Shown here piece by piece: positions 1-8,533 of a stretch of DNA of 64,000 nucleotides. The translations under genes were made by a program, and so were the position numbers. This DNA is from CAYSRM01 sp964475205. Lineage in GTDB: Bacteria > Verrucomicrobiota > Kiritimatiellia > UBA8416 > CAYSRM01. The notes beneath the pieces were generated by a model. That model was not told the origin of the DNA, did no database searches, and was given only the letters and a program-made list of their open reading frames with translations. Each line of letters starts with the position of its first letter. Position 1 is the first letter of the stretch. The stretch is from NCBI GenBank assembly GCA_964475205.1, contig CAYYVQ010000004.1:1-64000 (forward strand), in the 5' to 3' direction.

Positions 1-16
1 ACATCGTTATACAAAT

Positions 17-117
17 AGGTTTTGGCGGAAAGAGGCCATAATGAGAATTGCTGGAATCCAGGCGGCAATTTTAATTTTGGGAGTCCCCGGCCGGGCCATG
101 ATGAGAATTGGTTGAAC
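17..117. repeat. Dispersed repeat fragment at window start
   Basis: Positions 17-57 are almost the reverse complement of 63380-63418 at the other end of the window, so this is one end of a dispersed element. A second, degenerate copy of its core (GGCCATNATGAGAATTG) occurs at 94-110, 60 bases after the first at 34-50, in direct orientation. No open frame is associated with it. The repeat ends just before the DUF503 gene. The match is seen directly; calling it mobile is inference. Confidence 0.6.
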
Positions 118-131
118 ACAGAGACATAACT

Positions 132-413
132 ATGATTATAGGTATAATGTCAGCAGATATCAGTATTCCGGAATCACAATCGCTGAAAGATAAAAGGCGA
201 GTGCTTAGAAGCCTGCGGGATCGGTGTCTCAACCGAATGAACATGAGCGTAGCCGAAGTTAAGTCGCAGAATTCACGCAAACTCTCGACCCTTGCTTTTG
301 CCACTGTCGCATCGGATACTGCCACGGTAAACAAAAGACTCTCAGCGGTATCCTCGCTTCTGGAATCAGAACCGCGTTGCACCGTTCTGAATATTGATGT
401 GGAGATCCTGTAA
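132..413 (+). CDS. DUF503 (YlxP-like) protein
   Basis: A 93-residue protein of the DUF503 family. The N-terminal strand MIIGIMSADISIPES, the basic helix SLKDKRRVLRSL (about 17-28) and SVAEV (about 39-43) followed by a C-terminal VLNIDVEIL strand match the family, whose usual length is about 90-100 residues. The family is commonly found beside infB and rbfA and is thought to touch ribosome or RNA function, but its role is not settled. I chose the ATG at 132; a TTG at 108 in the same frame adds a tail not typical of the family and runs towards the repeat. The stop codon TAA overlaps an ATG that opens only an 11-codon frame, so no rbfA follows. It stands alone, convergent with mazG. Confidence 0.75.
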   Translation: MIIGIMSADISIPESQSLKDKRRVLRSLRDRCLNRMNMSVAEVKSQNSRKLSTLAFATVASDTATVNKRLSAVSSLLESEPRCTVLNIDVEIL

Positions 414-527
414 TGGTTGTTATTCGTGTCGGCAGGCATGAATCCTGACTGGTCTATTCATGAAAGACGCCATGCGGTTTCCAGTCTGGGAGAGGCACAT
501 AAGCAGACCAGATCAAATGACCGCTGC

Positions 528-1325
528 TCATTCCGATTGCTTGACTTCCTCCCAAAACGCATCCATTTCTTCAAGGGTGCAATCGGAGAGTTTTCTTCCC
601 GTGGCAGCTACCTTTTTCTCAACCTCTCCGAACCGGCGTATAAACTTCCTGGTGGTTCTATTGAGGCATGCTTCAGCGTTAATGCCGTAAAAACGACATA
701 GATTGACAATGCTGAAAAGCATATCACCTGTCTCTTCTTCCAGCATTTCGGGTCTTCCGTCATCCGCAGCTTCGCGCACTTCTCCGATTTCTTCCTCAAC
801 TTTGTCCAATACCGGACCGCCTTCGCGCCAGTCAAAGCCGACTCTTGCCGCTCTGGATTGAACTCTCTGGGCTTTCTGTAAAGCAGGCAGAGTTGGCGGC
901 ACCCCCTCAAAAAGCGTTCGCTTTCCATCCGGGCTTTCGGTTTCTTTAATTTTTTCCCAGTTTTTAAGAACCTCAGCCGAATCCTTGCAGCTTTGATCGC
1001 CAAACACGTGCGGATGTCTTCTTATAAGTTTCCTGGCAAGACTGTCCGCCACGTCGTCGAACGAGAATTCATTTTTCTCTCGCCGTATCCGGGACTGCAT
1101 CACTATTTGAAGCAAAACGTCGCCCAGCTCTTCCATGTGCTTGCCGGGTTCATCTCCTGTCATGGCGTCCAACAATTCGTGAGCCTCTTCAAGAAGGCAT
1201 TCCTGAAGCGAATCAAGGGTCTGTTCCCGATCCCACGGGCATCCGTCAGGACCCCTGAGCCTGTCAACAAGGGACACAACCCGATTCATGGGCGTTTCTT
1301 TTTTGCCTTGCCGCCCATTTTTCAT
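528..1325 (-). CDS. mazG: MazG nucleoside triphosphate pyrophosphohydrolase
   Basis: Hydrolyses (d)NTPs to NMP and pyrophosphate, a house-cleaning and stress-signalling role. At 265 residues it is the full two-domain form. Domain 1 (about 15-125) carries LLEEAHELLDAM and EELGDVLLQIV; domain 2 (about 165-255) carries KVEEEIGEV and EEETGDMLF, the EExxE/ExxD magnesium-binding motifs. The start codon overlaps the thiC stop by 4 bases, which indicates translational coupling at the end of the HAD-like/thiC/mazG operon. A second Met 12 codons in (1289) is a possible alternative start. It is convergent with the DUF503 gene. Confidence 0.92.
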   Translation of the reverse strand: MKNGRQGKKETPMNRVVSLVDRLRGPDGCPWDREQTLDSLQECLLEEAHELLDAMTGDEPGKHMEELGDVLLQIVMQSRIRREKNEFSFDDVADSLARKLIRRHPHVFGDQSCKDSAEVLKNWEKIKETESPDGKRTLFEGVPPTLPALQKAQRVQSRAARVGFDWREGGPVLDKVEEEIGEVREAADDGRPEMLEEETGDMLFSIVNLCRFYGINAEACLNRTTRKFIRRFGEVEKKVAATGRKLSDCTLEEMDAFWEEVKQSE

Positions 1326-2626
1326 TGCGCGGGGCCTTTTTCTTCCCTGGCAGCGATTTTTCTGCTGATCCTTACAGCGCAGAAATCATGACCGCACATC
1401 GAGCAGTAGTGTGTGTCTTCCGTATCAGACCCGCGCACAGACCCCCGTTTTTCTTTTGCGTGTTGACCGTCCAAGGCAATTTCAAACTGTCTGTTCCAGT
1501 CGAACTCCCTGCGAGCATCGGCCATCCGGTCGTCCCATTCGCGCGCACCCGGCAGGCCTTTGGCCACATCCGCCGAATGCGCCGCAATCCGATATGCCAT
1601 AACCCCCTGCCTGACATCTTCATCCGTCGGCAACCCAAGGTGCTCGGCGGGCGTAACGTAACATAAAAGCGAGGCGCCGTAATAAGCGGCGGCAGTTGCG
1701 CCTATAGAAGAAGTTATATGGTCATATCCGGGCGCAACATCGGTAACAACAGGACCAAGCACATAGAAGGGAGCTTGGCTGCACACTTCCTGCTGTTTCC
1801 GGACGTTCATCTCAATCTGATCGAACGGGACGTGTCCCGGCCCCTCAACCATTACCTGGACACCCGCCTGCCGGCAGCTTCCGACCAGCTCGCCAAGGGT
1901 TTCAAGCTCGGCAAACTGGGCCGCATCACTGGCATCGGCAAGGCAGCCGGGCCGCAATCCGTCGCCAAGAGAGATGGTCACGTCGTGGTTTCTGCAGATA
2001 TCAAGAATTTCATCCCATGCAGTATAAAACGGATTCTCCCTGTCATGCTCGGTCATGTATTCGGCAAGAATAGATCCGCCCCTGCTGACAATACCCAGTT
2101 TACGCTTCAAGGCCAGCGGAACATGTTTCTTCAATAATCCGGCGTGTATCGTCATGAAATCCACGCCTTCCTTTGCCTGCTGCCTGATGACATCAAGCAT
2201 CAGGGCCGGAGAAAGCTTCCCGACCTGCCCGTTGGCAACGCTCATAGCCTCGTAGATGGGAACCGTGCCCAAAGGAACCGGACATGCCTCAAGAATACGT
2301 CGGCGCACCTCTGCAAGCCCGCTGCCAACGCTCAGGTCCATTACAAAATCAGCTCCCGCATCCAATGCCACCTTCAACTTGCGAAGTTCTTCTTCAACCG
2401 GACATCCGGGAGAAGAATAACCGATATTAGCATTTACCTTGGTACTGAAATCCCGTCCTACAACGGTGCATTGTCCGGGAGAATGTGTTGGATTAAAGGG
2501 CAACACTGCCCTGCCTCGGGCAATCTCTGCGCAGATGCCGTCTTCATTCGCGGATTCACGATCCGCTGCAGCACGCATGGCAATGGTAATGTTTCCTGAT
2601 ACAGCTTTTTCGAACTGGGTAGTCAT
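1322..2626 (-). CDS. thiC: Phosphomethylpyrimidine synthase ThiC
   Basis: Radical SAM enzyme converting aminoimidazole ribotide to HMP-phosphate, the pyrimidine half of thiamine. At 434 residues it is the short ThiC class found in anaerobes and archaea, without the N-terminal extension of the roughly 630-residue E. coli form. Family stretches GPGHVPFDQIEMNV and GYDHITSSIGATAAAYYGA are present, and the C-terminal CSMCGHDFC (about 408-416) supplies the CX2CX4C cluster motif specific to ThiC. It overlaps the upstream HAD-like gene and the downstream mazG by 4 bases each. I looked for a TPP riboswitch upstream of the operon (3325-3517) and saw no recognisable THI-box core. Confidence 0.96.
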   Translation of the reverse strand: MTTQFEKAVSGNITIAMRAAADRESANEDGICAEIARGRAVLPFNPTHSPGQCTVVGRDFSTKVNANIGYSSPGCPVEEELRKLKVALDAGADFVMDLSVGSGLAEVRRRILEACPVPLGTVPIYEAMSVANGQVGKLSPALMLDVIRQQAKEGVDFMTIHAGLLKKHVPLALKRKLGIVSRGGSILAEYMTEHDRENPFYTAWDEILDICRNHDVTISLGDGLRPGCLADASDAAQFAELETLGELVGSCRQAGVQVMVEGPGHVPFDQIEMNVRKQQEVCSQAPFYVLGPVVTDVAPGYDHITSSIGATAAAYYGASLLCYVTPAEHLGLPTDEDVRQGVMAYRIAAHSADVAKGLPGAREWDDRMADARREFDWNRQFEIALDGQHAKEKRGSVRGSDTEDTHYCSMCGHDFCAVRISRKIAAREEKGPAQ

Positions 2627-3324
2627 AGAACTTGCCGCAACAACCCGATAATACTGTCGACAGCCTCGCTGTCCAGTTTATCGGTTGCCAGATCTGCCCC
2701 GCTAAAATCCTGGTATGATGTAAAATCATCATATACGACAACGCTTCTCATACCCGCAGCCAGGGATGAGCGATGACCCTTAACTCCAGTAGTGACCGCA
2801 GCACAAAGAGGTGGTTCAACACCGCATTTTTCCGCAAGCTTTTCCCACGAATCTGTCATGAGCGCGGGCCGCAAGAGAGGTCCCTGCTCAACTATGGCCA
2901 GGTCGATATCTTGCAAGCCCAGGTTTTCCACGAGCTTAGCGGCCACTTCATGGCCGTACACAGCAACCCCCCCGAGCGCGATATCATTGCCCTTGGCTTT
3001 CTCAATCAGTTCCGAAAGTCCTTTAGACATTTTCAGACCCGAATCAGTCAGGGAGAGCTTTATGCCCTGTTCAATATCTTTAAGAAGTTTATCTTCGGAT
3101 AAACGTGTCTTCTTCTGTTTTTCAAGCAACCTTGAGACAAGCCCTGGAATATCGCCGTCAGAACACTGTCGCGCAAAAGTTATCCTGTCAAGCTCTACCC
3201 CCTTATCCCCCAGAACGCTTATTATAACGTCATAAATCATCTGTCTCGCGTTAACAGCCAGATTCTCAATTTCAAAAAATACAGCTCTTTTCTTGCGCTG
3301 GTGTTCAGAATCACTCTCGTTCAT
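2623..3324 (-). CDS. HAD-like protein with degenerate catalytic motif
   Basis: A 233-residue protein with the HAD-hydrolase phosphoglycolate-phosphatase fold: a helical cap region (about 35-110) and the C-terminal AAGMRSVVVYDDFTSYQDF then SGADLATDKL, which is the usual motif IV neighbourhood of CbbY-like HADs. The motif I position, normally DxDxT, reads FFEIENLA (about 16-23), so both aspartates including the nucleophile are glutamate. It may therefore be inactive as a phosphatase or act by binding. It is the first gene of the thiC-mazG operon, so a link to thiamine intermediates or nucleotides is possible but unproven. Confidence 0.7.
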   Translation of the reverse strand: MNESDSEHQRKKRAVFFEIENLAVNARQMIYDVIISVLGDKGVELDRITFARQCSDGDIPGLVSRLLEKQKKTRLSEDKLLKDIEQGIKLSLTDSGLKMSKGLSELIEKAKGNDIALGGVAVYGHEVAAKLVENLGLQDIDLAIVEQGPLLRPALMTDSWEKLAEKCGVEPPLCAAVTTGVKGHRSSLAAGMRSVVVYDDFTSYQDFSGADLATDKLDSEAVDSIIGLLRQVL

Positions 3325-3517
3325 TCTATTCTCCTTCCTTTTCCCTCTTCTAATCAGACAACCAATACTATATCTTTACCATAATGGACAATGCAAACTC
3401 AACCGGCATAATCAATCCTTCCAGGATTAACAATCTGCAGCATGCCGTCCGTCTAAAAAAAACCGCTGCGGGCACGGCCGGATTTTATCTTGATTACGCA
3501 GCATCCCGTTGAACGGC

Positions 3518-5086
3518 TTACCTCGGAGCAGTTTCCTTAAACGCTTCCGGGAGTCTGTCAACTATATCACCCGGCGTCATAGCTACCTGGGAAAGATCCC
3601 AGGCTGCCAGATCTCCGGCCCGGCCATGAACGTAAACCGCCAACCTGGACGCATCATATGCTTTAATACCCTGCGCAAGAAGTCCGCCCAGCACACCGGC
3701 AAGCACATCGCCGCTGCCGCCTGTTGCCATGCCGGGATTGCCGGTCATGTTGACCGCCAGGGGCCGCCGGTGACACGCCACAATGCTTCCAGCGCCTTTT
3801 AGTATTACTGTTGCCCCGAATTCGCGCGCCGCCCTTTCCGCTGAGCCGAAACGATCGTTTTGCACATCGCTGACGCTGCAGCCCAGAAGGCGCGCCAGCT
3901 CGCCGGGATGAGGCGTGAGCACAACATCAGCTTCACTCCCTGTAATAAGGCCGGCCTTACCCTCGCAAACATTAATCCCGTCGGCGTCCAGCACTAGCGG
4001 CCCCTTTCGCCTTGACATGATTTCACAGATCCACTCGAGGGTATCGGTTGAAGGACTCATGCCCGATCCCGCAAGCACGACATCAAATCCAGCAAGCCTG
4101 TCCACCCACTCATCTGCGCCACTGGCGCTTAATCCTCCGTCAGAATTTTCGGCGGAACCGTAAACCATTGCCTCTGGAACCTGTGCGGCAACTGTGGGAA
4201 CCAGTTTCTCGGGCACAACCACAGAAAGCAGTCCCGCGCCCGAACGGACAAGAGCTTTTGCTGACATTGCTATTGCGCCGGTATAACCTCTGGCGCCGCC
4301 TATCATCAAGGCACGGCCGAAAGCGCCCTTGTGAGCTTCTCTCTGTCTCATGGCGAGTATCCCGCAAACGTCGCTCTCACTTATCAGGGTATGATCGGAA
4401 ACAATAGACTCTTCTGCTTCAACGGGTATCCCGATGTCGGCAACCTTGAGGTTGCCCGTGTGATTGACTGCGCATGGCTGAATAAGACCCTTTTTTGGCA
4501 GCCCCATAGTCACCGTAACGTCAGCCATCACCACTGGACCTTCCGCATTACCGCTGTCCGCGTTCAATCCCGAGGGCACATCAATTGCAACTACCGCGCA
4601 TTTCCTGATGCGGCTGTTCACATATCTGATTGCCTCGCCCGCTACGCCTCGCGCGGGGCCGGTTATTCCAGTTCCAAGTATTCCATCAACAACCACGGCA
4701 AACTCTCTAAAGCTGCCCTGCTTCGCCTTCTCCCAGTCCGAGGGACGCAACCATTCAAAAACCGGAACACCCGCGTTGATCATCTTCCTGAAATGACTCA
4801 GCGATTCCCCTTTAAGGTCTCCTCTCCGGCATGTCATGCGAACGACAGGCGAATACCCGGACCTCATGAGGTAAGCCGCCGCCGCAAAAGCGTCGCCGCC
4901 ATTGTTCCCTTTGCCTGCAATAAGCTCAACACCGGGAACATCAACACGGGCTCTCTCACAAATTTCCGCGACGGTTTGAGCCACAGAATAGCCGGCCCTG
5001 TCCATCAGGTCCCCGGCTGGAATGCCGGCATCCTCAATGGCAATCCTGTCAAGCTCTCTCATCCGGGAAGCAGTTACTGTTATCAT
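3518..5086 (-). CDS. nnr: Bifunctional NAD(P)H-hydrate epimerase/dehydratase
   Basis: Repairs hydrated NAD(P)H. The N-terminal YjeF_N epimerase domain (about 1-220) shows AGKGNNGGDAFAAAAYL, and the C-terminal ribokinase-like ADP-dependent dehydratase (about 235-515) shows VLTPHPGELARLLG, ILKGAGSIV and GGSGDVLAG (456-464), the nucleotide-binding and catalytic-Asp motif. At 522 residues it is the normal fused length. The start overlaps the end of acpS by 4 bases, so it is the last gene of pdxJ-acpS-nnr, a common bacterial arrangement. Confidence 0.95.
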   Translation of the reverse strand: MITVTASRMRELDRIAIEDAGIPAGDLMDRAGYSVAQTVAEICERARVDVPGVELIAGKGNNGGDAFAAAAYLMRSGYSPVVRMTCRRGDLKGESLSHFRKMINAGVPVFEWLRPSDWEKAKQGSFREFAVVVDGILGTGITGPARGVAGEAIRYVNSRIRKCAVVAIDVPSGLNADSGNAEGPVVMADVTVTMGLPKKGLIQPCAVNHTGNLKVADIGIPVEAEESIVSDHTLISESDVCGILAMRQREAHKGAFGRALMIGGARGYTGAIAMSAKALVRSGAGLLSVVVPEKLVPTVAAQVPEAMVYGSAENSDGGLSASGADEWVDRLAGFDVVLAGSGMSPSTDTLEWICEIMSRRKGPLVLDADGINVCEGKAGLITGSEADVVLTPHPGELARLLGCSVSDVQNDRFGSAERAAREFGATVILKGAGSIVACHRRPLAVNMTGNPGMATGGSGDVLAGVLGGLLAQGIKAYDASRLAVYVHGRAGDLAAWDLSQVAMTPGDIVDRLPEAFKETAPR

Positions 5087-5478
5087 ATTTGCTCCAAAAT
5101 CATGGTGTGAGCCACCGCATAATCGCGTGTATGTGCAAGACTCACCAGAATCTGTCCAACTTTTCTATCCTTTGCAAGTTGCCTGCCCGATCCGTACAGC
5201 TCTACATAAGGGGCCCCACTGACGGCATTACGCACAACCTCTATGTCCAGCCAGCTTAACTGGGGACCAACGCCGGTGCCAAATGCCTTGCTCACAGCTT
5301 CCTTTACAGCAAACCTGCCTGCATAATGGCGAAATGGCGCCACCTGAGAATCGCAATATTCCTGTTCGCCCTGCCGGAATACCTTGCTCTTAAACTTCGA
5401 GTCCCATTTTCCGAGAACTTCTTTCATCCTCTGGTTTTCAACCAGGTCAACGCCTATGCCCAGTATCCCTCCGCTCAT
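5083..5478 (-). CDS. acpS: Holo-[acyl-carrier-protein] synthase
   Basis: Transfers 4'-phosphopantetheine from CoA to acyl carrier protein. The 131-residue length and the two family signatures are present: GIGVDLVEN with Asp11 and FAVKEAVSKAFGTG with Glu60, the magnesium ligands. It sits between pdxJ (sharing one base with its stop) and nnr (4-base overlap), so the three are translated as one operon. It is the only phosphopantetheinyl transferase in this window, so it would also serve any carrier protein feeding the lipid-type cluster at 37.7-47.7 kb; that link is inference. Confidence 0.95.
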   Translation of the reverse strand: MSGGILGIGVDLVENQRMKEVLGKWDSKFKSKVFRQGEQEYCDSQVAPFRHYAGRFAVKEAVSKAFGTGVGPQLSWLDIEVVRNAVSGAPYVELYGSGRQLAKDRKVGQILVSLAHTRDYAVAHTMILEQI

Positions 5479-6227
5479 TAGTCCTCACCGCCTGTATACC
5501 TGTTCATTTCTCCGCGAATTTCCTCTATTGCTCCGCTCAAACCAATAAAGATAGCTCTGGAAATTATGCTGTGCCCGATATTAAGAGTGTCCAGAAATGG
5601 TATTCGCAGTATTTCACGTATGTTGCCCATGTTAATGCCGTGTCCTGCGTTGACCTGAATGGAAAGCGAATTGGCGTACTGCGCGCTTTCCTTGAGTCGC
5701 TGGATTTCTTCCTCGGCCTCTCTCTTGCGGCCCGAATCGAATGCAATGCAGAAACTGCCCGTGTGCAGTTCCACACAAGGGGCTCCAATTTCAGCCGCAG
5801 CATCCAACTGTTTTCTGTCAGGATCGATAAACAGGCTTGCTATGGATCCGGCCTGCTTCATGAGTTCTACTGTTCGAGCCACTTTGTCAATCTGCCCTGC
5901 CACATCCAACCCCCCCTCGGTAGTCAATTCCCGGCGTTTTTCGGGAACCAGGCACACTTCATCAGGCCTGATTTGCGCGGCAATTGCGGCGATCTCCTCA
6001 TTACACGCCATCTCCAGATTCAGGAGTACGCCCACCGATCTTCGAAGTTCCACAACGTCAGCATCCTGAATATGCCTGCGGTCTTCCCGCAAATGTATCG
6101 TTATTCCATCTACCCCGGTGGACTCGCACAACCGTGCGGCATCCAGAACGTCCGGATAGGAGGCGCCACGCGCCTGCCGCAGTGTTGCAACATGATCTAT
6201 GTTGACTCCCAGTTTTAAGGTGCTCAT
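5478..6227 (-). CDS. pdxJ: Pyridoxine 5'-phosphate synthase
   Basis: Condenses 1-deoxyxylulose 5-phosphate with 3-amino-2-oxopropyl phosphate to give pyridoxine 5'-phosphate in the DXP-dependent B6 pathway. The 249-residue TIM barrel begins LGVNIDHVATLRQARG and has EVCLVPEKR, ELTTEGGLD, VELHTG and VNAGHGI, all PdxJ signatures. It is the first gene of the pdxJ-acpS-nnr operon, transcribed from the 6228-6527 intergenic region. The PLP-dependent enzymes in the 37.7-47.7 kb cluster would depend on this product. Confidence 0.96.
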   Translation of the reverse strand: MSTLKLGVNIDHVATLRQARGASYPDVLDAARLCESTGVDGITIHLREDRRHIQDADVVELRRSVGVLLNLEMACNEEIAAIAAQIRPDEVCLVPEKRRELTTEGGLDVAGQIDKVARTVELMKQAGSIASLFIDPDRKQLDAAAEIGAPCVELHTGSFCIAFDSGRKREAEEEIQRLKESAQYANSLSIQVNAGHGINMGNIREILRIPFLDTLNIGHSIISRAIFIGLSGAIEEIRGEMNRYTGGED

Positions 6228-6527
6228 TTACTTTCCCTCTCCAGATGATTTTTCATTTTATAACATCTTTTCCGGCGCCACAACCCTTGACCTGATGCCT
6301 TCGAAAATTCAGATTCCCTCCATCCACGTTTCACGGCATATCTTTGCGCCAGAGACGTGACACATGCTTCAAGGTCAGATCGCGAACATGGCGTCACTTC
6401 GTTTGGCCGCGCTGCCCCCCGAAGAGTGAATCAGTAGATTCTGTTGCAAAAGGAAGTATTCTCTTGCATTTTATCCTGTTTGGCTACTAAATTGTTTTTT
6501 TGGAAAGTTACAGCGGAATATCGGAAC
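6228..6527. other. Divergent intergenic region, pdxJ / TPR gene
   Basis: About 300 bases between the divergent pdxJ and TPR genes, presumably holding both promoters. I see no RNA gene or conserved regulatory motif. A TTG at 6444 opens an upstream extension of the TPR frame, but the extension looks non-coding. There is no convincing -35/-10 pair. Confidence 0.4.
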
Positions 6528-7250
6528 ATGAATCAGAATAAACCAGTAAGCCCGGAACGGGCACAGGGCGACAGCCCCAAACAGCATATACATTTTTCGG
6601 ATCTGTTCAAACGATTCGGGACACATGCGGCAACTGTGCTTCTTTTGATAATTGGGGTCATTATCGCGGGCGTCATTCTGCACCAGAGAAAAATCACCCG
6701 GGAACTTGATGCGTCAATGTCCCTTTGGTCGATTCAATCATTGGAAGAACTCAAAAGCATTGTGGAAGAATTTTCATCCACAGAAGCAGCCCCCAGGGCA
6801 ACGCTTAAACTTGCAAAATTATACTATGACAGCGGCAGCTACACGCTGGCGCTGGAAACTTATGACGATTTTCTCAAAGAATATCCTGACCACCCGATGG
6901 CAATCAGCGCAAAGCTGGGGCGCATACATTGTCTTGAAGCGCAAGGGAGGCTGAACAAAGCCGCAGATGAATTTCAACAACTCGCCGACGAAATGGGGCC
7001 GGAGCATTACGCAACACCCCAGGCTTTAGTGGGGCGCGGAAGATGTCTGCACCAGATGCAAAAATACAACGACGCCCGCAGAATTTACGAAAATGTAATC
7101 GTTAAATACGATCAAAGCGTATGGGCGCTTCGCGCCGAGGAACTGTTAAAGATCGCAAATGAAGAAATTAACAAGCAGAGCGTTCAGACAAATCAAGTCG
7201 AGCCTTCCGATCCCCCGGAAAGCGAACCCGATGAACTCTATATAGAGTAG
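6528..7250 (+). CDS. Membrane-anchored TPR protein
   Basis: A 240-residue protein with a soluble N-terminal segment, one transmembrane helix (about 34-51, ATVLLLIIGVIIAGVIL) and a periplasmic TPR-like region (about 60-210) with AAPRATLKLAKLYYDSGSY, ALETYDDFLKEYPDHPMA and KYNDARRIYENVI. The layout resembles YfgM/Tol-Pal-type scaffold proteins, so a role in envelope protein handling is plausible but not proven. I chose the ATG at 6528; a TTG at 6444 in frame would add 28 unlike residues. It is monocistronic and ends in a clear intrinsic terminator at 7249-7286, convergent with tatA. Confidence 0.75.
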   Translation: MNQNKPVSPERAQGDSPKQHIHFSDLFKRFGTHAATVLLLIIGVIIAGVILHQRKITRELDASMSLWSIQSLEELKSIVEEFSSTEAAPRATLKLAKLYYDSGSYTLALETYDDFLKEYPDHPMAISAKLGRIHCLEAQGRLNKAADEFQQLADEMGPEHYATPQALVGRGRCLHQMQKYNDARRIYENVIVKYDQSVWALRAEELLKIANEEINKQSVQTNQVEPSDPPESEPDELYIE

Positions 7251-7286
7251 AAATGCTTGTATTATAAACCCACAGCATTTCTTTTT
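7249..7286 (+). terminator. Rho-independent terminator of TPR gene
   Basis: AGAAATGC-TTGT pairs with ACA-GCATTTCT around a loop of about 14 bases, and the stem runs straight into five Ts on the plus strand. It begins at the stop codon of the TPR gene and lies between convergent genes. Confidence 0.7.
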
Positions 7287-7293
7287 GGAAAAA

Positions 7294-7521
7294 CTATTTA
7301 CCTGTGGTTTTTTCCTTCTTTCCGATGCTGTCTGCAGGAGAAGATTCATCTTTCCCGGGTTCGGATTGCTGACTGTCCGGGTTTTCGCCTTCCGCCCTGC
7401 CTTTCTTGAATTCGCTCAGACTTCTGCCCAATGCCCTTGCAAGGTCCGGCACTTTCTTGTGTCCGAAAAGCAACAACACCAGAAGAACAACTAAAATCCA
7501 TTCCCATGGGCCGCTAAACAC
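7294..7521 (-). CDS. tatA: Sec-independent translocase subunit TatA
   Basis: Pore-forming subunit of the twin-arginine translocase. The 75-residue protein has one short transmembrane helix (EWILVVLLVLLLFG, about 7-20), the hinge FGHKKVPDLARALGRSLSEFKKG typical of TatA/TatE split by the family's FG motif, and a charged disordered tail. The start is GTG: an AGGAGG lies 7 bases upstream of it, whereas the nearer ATG is directly adjacent to that Shine-Dalgarno sequence and out of frame. No tatB or tatC is in the window. Confidence 0.9.
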   Translation of the reverse strand: MFSGPWEWILVVLLVLLLFGHKKVPDLARALGRSLSEFKKGRAEGENPDSQQSEPGKDESSPADSIGKKEKTTGK

Positions 7522-7657
7522 AATCCATCCTCCTTATATAATCGCGCCATTCTGCGTCGAAGTGATTATCAGAAATCCGCAGCATTTCATCAAGCCTTCT
7601 TTTCGCCTGCCCCGCAATCTCCCAATCTCGCCCCCTGCCTTCATCCGCAAGGCGCAA
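7514..7657 (-). CDS. Possible 47-residue ORF between smpB and tatA
   Basis: A short frame from a TTG at 7657 with protein-like composition (RLADEGRGRDWEIAG, RRLDEMLRISDNHF, EWRDYIRRMD). It ends 8 bases inside the tatA coding start. There is no ATG and no clear ribosome binding site, and I recognise no family. It may be a real small protein, a remnant, or chance. It accounts for most of the 150 bases between smpB and tatA. Confidence 0.22.
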   Translation of the reverse strand: MRLADEGRGRDWEIAGQAKRRLDEMLRISDNHFDAEWRDYIRRMDCV

Positions 7658-7672
7658 ACAACCGTTGCTTCA

Positions 7673-8131
7673 TTACCTCTTGCGTGAGACCGCCCGTTTG
7701 ATCTCTCTTTTCTGGGTTTTTTCTTTCATGTCCTGACGCTTGTCGTGTAATTTCTTTCCGCGGCAAAGCCCGAGTTCAAGCTTCACGTAACCCCTCCTGG
7801 TATAAAGCGAAAGAGGAATTAACGATAAACCCTTTTCCCTGGTGGCACCTACAAGCCGCATGATTTCAGTTTTATGCAAGAGGAGCTTTCGCGGACGATC
7901 CTGTTTATGGTTGAACCTGTTGCCGTGCTCGTAAGGGGGAATGGTGAGATTGTAAAGGTATGCCTCTTCCCCTGGCTCCACTTTGGCGAAACTGCCGGTA
8001 AGATTTATCTGGCCATTCTTGAGAGATTTGACTTCTGTGCCGAAAAGCTCAATTCCTGCTTCATATTTCTGAATTACATGATAATCGCGGAATGCTTTGC
8101 GGTTAGTGGCGATACGACGTTCTACGCCCAT
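7673..8131 (-). CDS. smpB: SsrA-binding protein SmpB
   Basis: Binds tmRNA and delivers it to stalled ribosomes for trans-translation. The 152-residue beta-barrel has the family signatures ATNRKAFRDYHV, YEAGIELFGTEVKSLK and RPRKLLLHKTEI, and the basic C-terminal tail (KEKTQKREIKRAVSRKR) that enters the mRNA channel. No ssrA gene is seen in the window. It is followed by tatA on the same strand. Confidence 0.96.
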   Translation of the reverse strand: MGVERRIATNRKAFRDYHVIQKYEAGIELFGTEVKSLKNGQINLTGSFAKVEPGEEAYLYNLTIPPYEHGNRFNHKQDRPRKLLLHKTEIMRLVGATREKGLSLIPLSLYTRRGYVKLELGLCRGKKLHDKRQDMKEKTQKREIKRAVSRKR

Positions 8132-8162
8132 CTCAGTCTCCTGTTCAGATCTCCATTGCTTC

Positions 8163-8179
8163 TAACCGGATCTATTCAT
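8163..8179. repeat. Solo terminal repeat of the 180-base MITE
   Basis: TAACCGGATCTATTCAT differs by one base from the end of the MITE copies at 61038-61217 and 63602-63780. No partner end is nearby, so this is a solo end or a chance match in the otherwise empty 8132-8301 intergenic region. Confidence 0.35.
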
Positions 8180-8301
8180 CTCGTTTCCGCCAAGGCTGCC
8201 TGGCAGGATTATAATGATGCCGCGTATTGCGCCGGCTGTGCCGGCGGAATATCGACCGCAGATGAAAGCGCGAAAAGTATATTTTGGGAGACTCGGCTAG
8301 C

Positions 8302-8508
8302 TTAGGCCGAAAAATCGATCTCGGCAATCAGCTTGCCTTCAGCGATCTCTCGAAGAGCAATATCCACTTTCTCCTCGTTCGGCCCCTGCGGTTTGACATA
8401 AGGCCTGAAACCTGTGTTAAGTTGACGCACCCGCTTCGAGACCATATTGATCAATACGGGAATACTGGGCACTCGCTTTCTTGCTTCTTCAATGAGTTCT
8501 GTTTTCAA
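8302..8508 (-). CDS. rpoZ: RNA polymerase omega subunit
   Basis: A 68-residue protein with the omega-subunit signatures LINMVSKRVRQLNTG, RPYV and the acidic helical end VDIALREIAEGKL. Omega stabilises beta-prime and helps core assembly. It lies 94 bases downstream of groEL, separated by a perfect 11-base-pair hairpin (8534-8558), so it may be read from the heat-shock transcript or from its own promoter. Confidence 0.88.
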   Translation of the reverse strand: MKTELIEEARKRVPSIPVLINMVSKRVRQLNTGFRPYVKPQGPNEEKVDIALREIAEGKLIAEIDFSA

Positions 8509-8533
8509 CGGCTATTCCTCCTGGTAAAGGCAA

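Noticed and set aside
413..448. Start of an rbfA-like gene after DUF503
   Set aside because: The overlapping ATG opens only 11 codons, and the following sequence to mazG has no coding character.
437..462. Terminator between DUF503 and mazG
   Set aside because: CATGAAT/ATTCATG gives only a 7-base-pair stem with no T-run on either strand.
3325..3517. Possible TPP riboswitch upstream of the thiC operon
   Set aside because: No conserved THI-box core is visible on the minus strand, and thiC is not the first gene.
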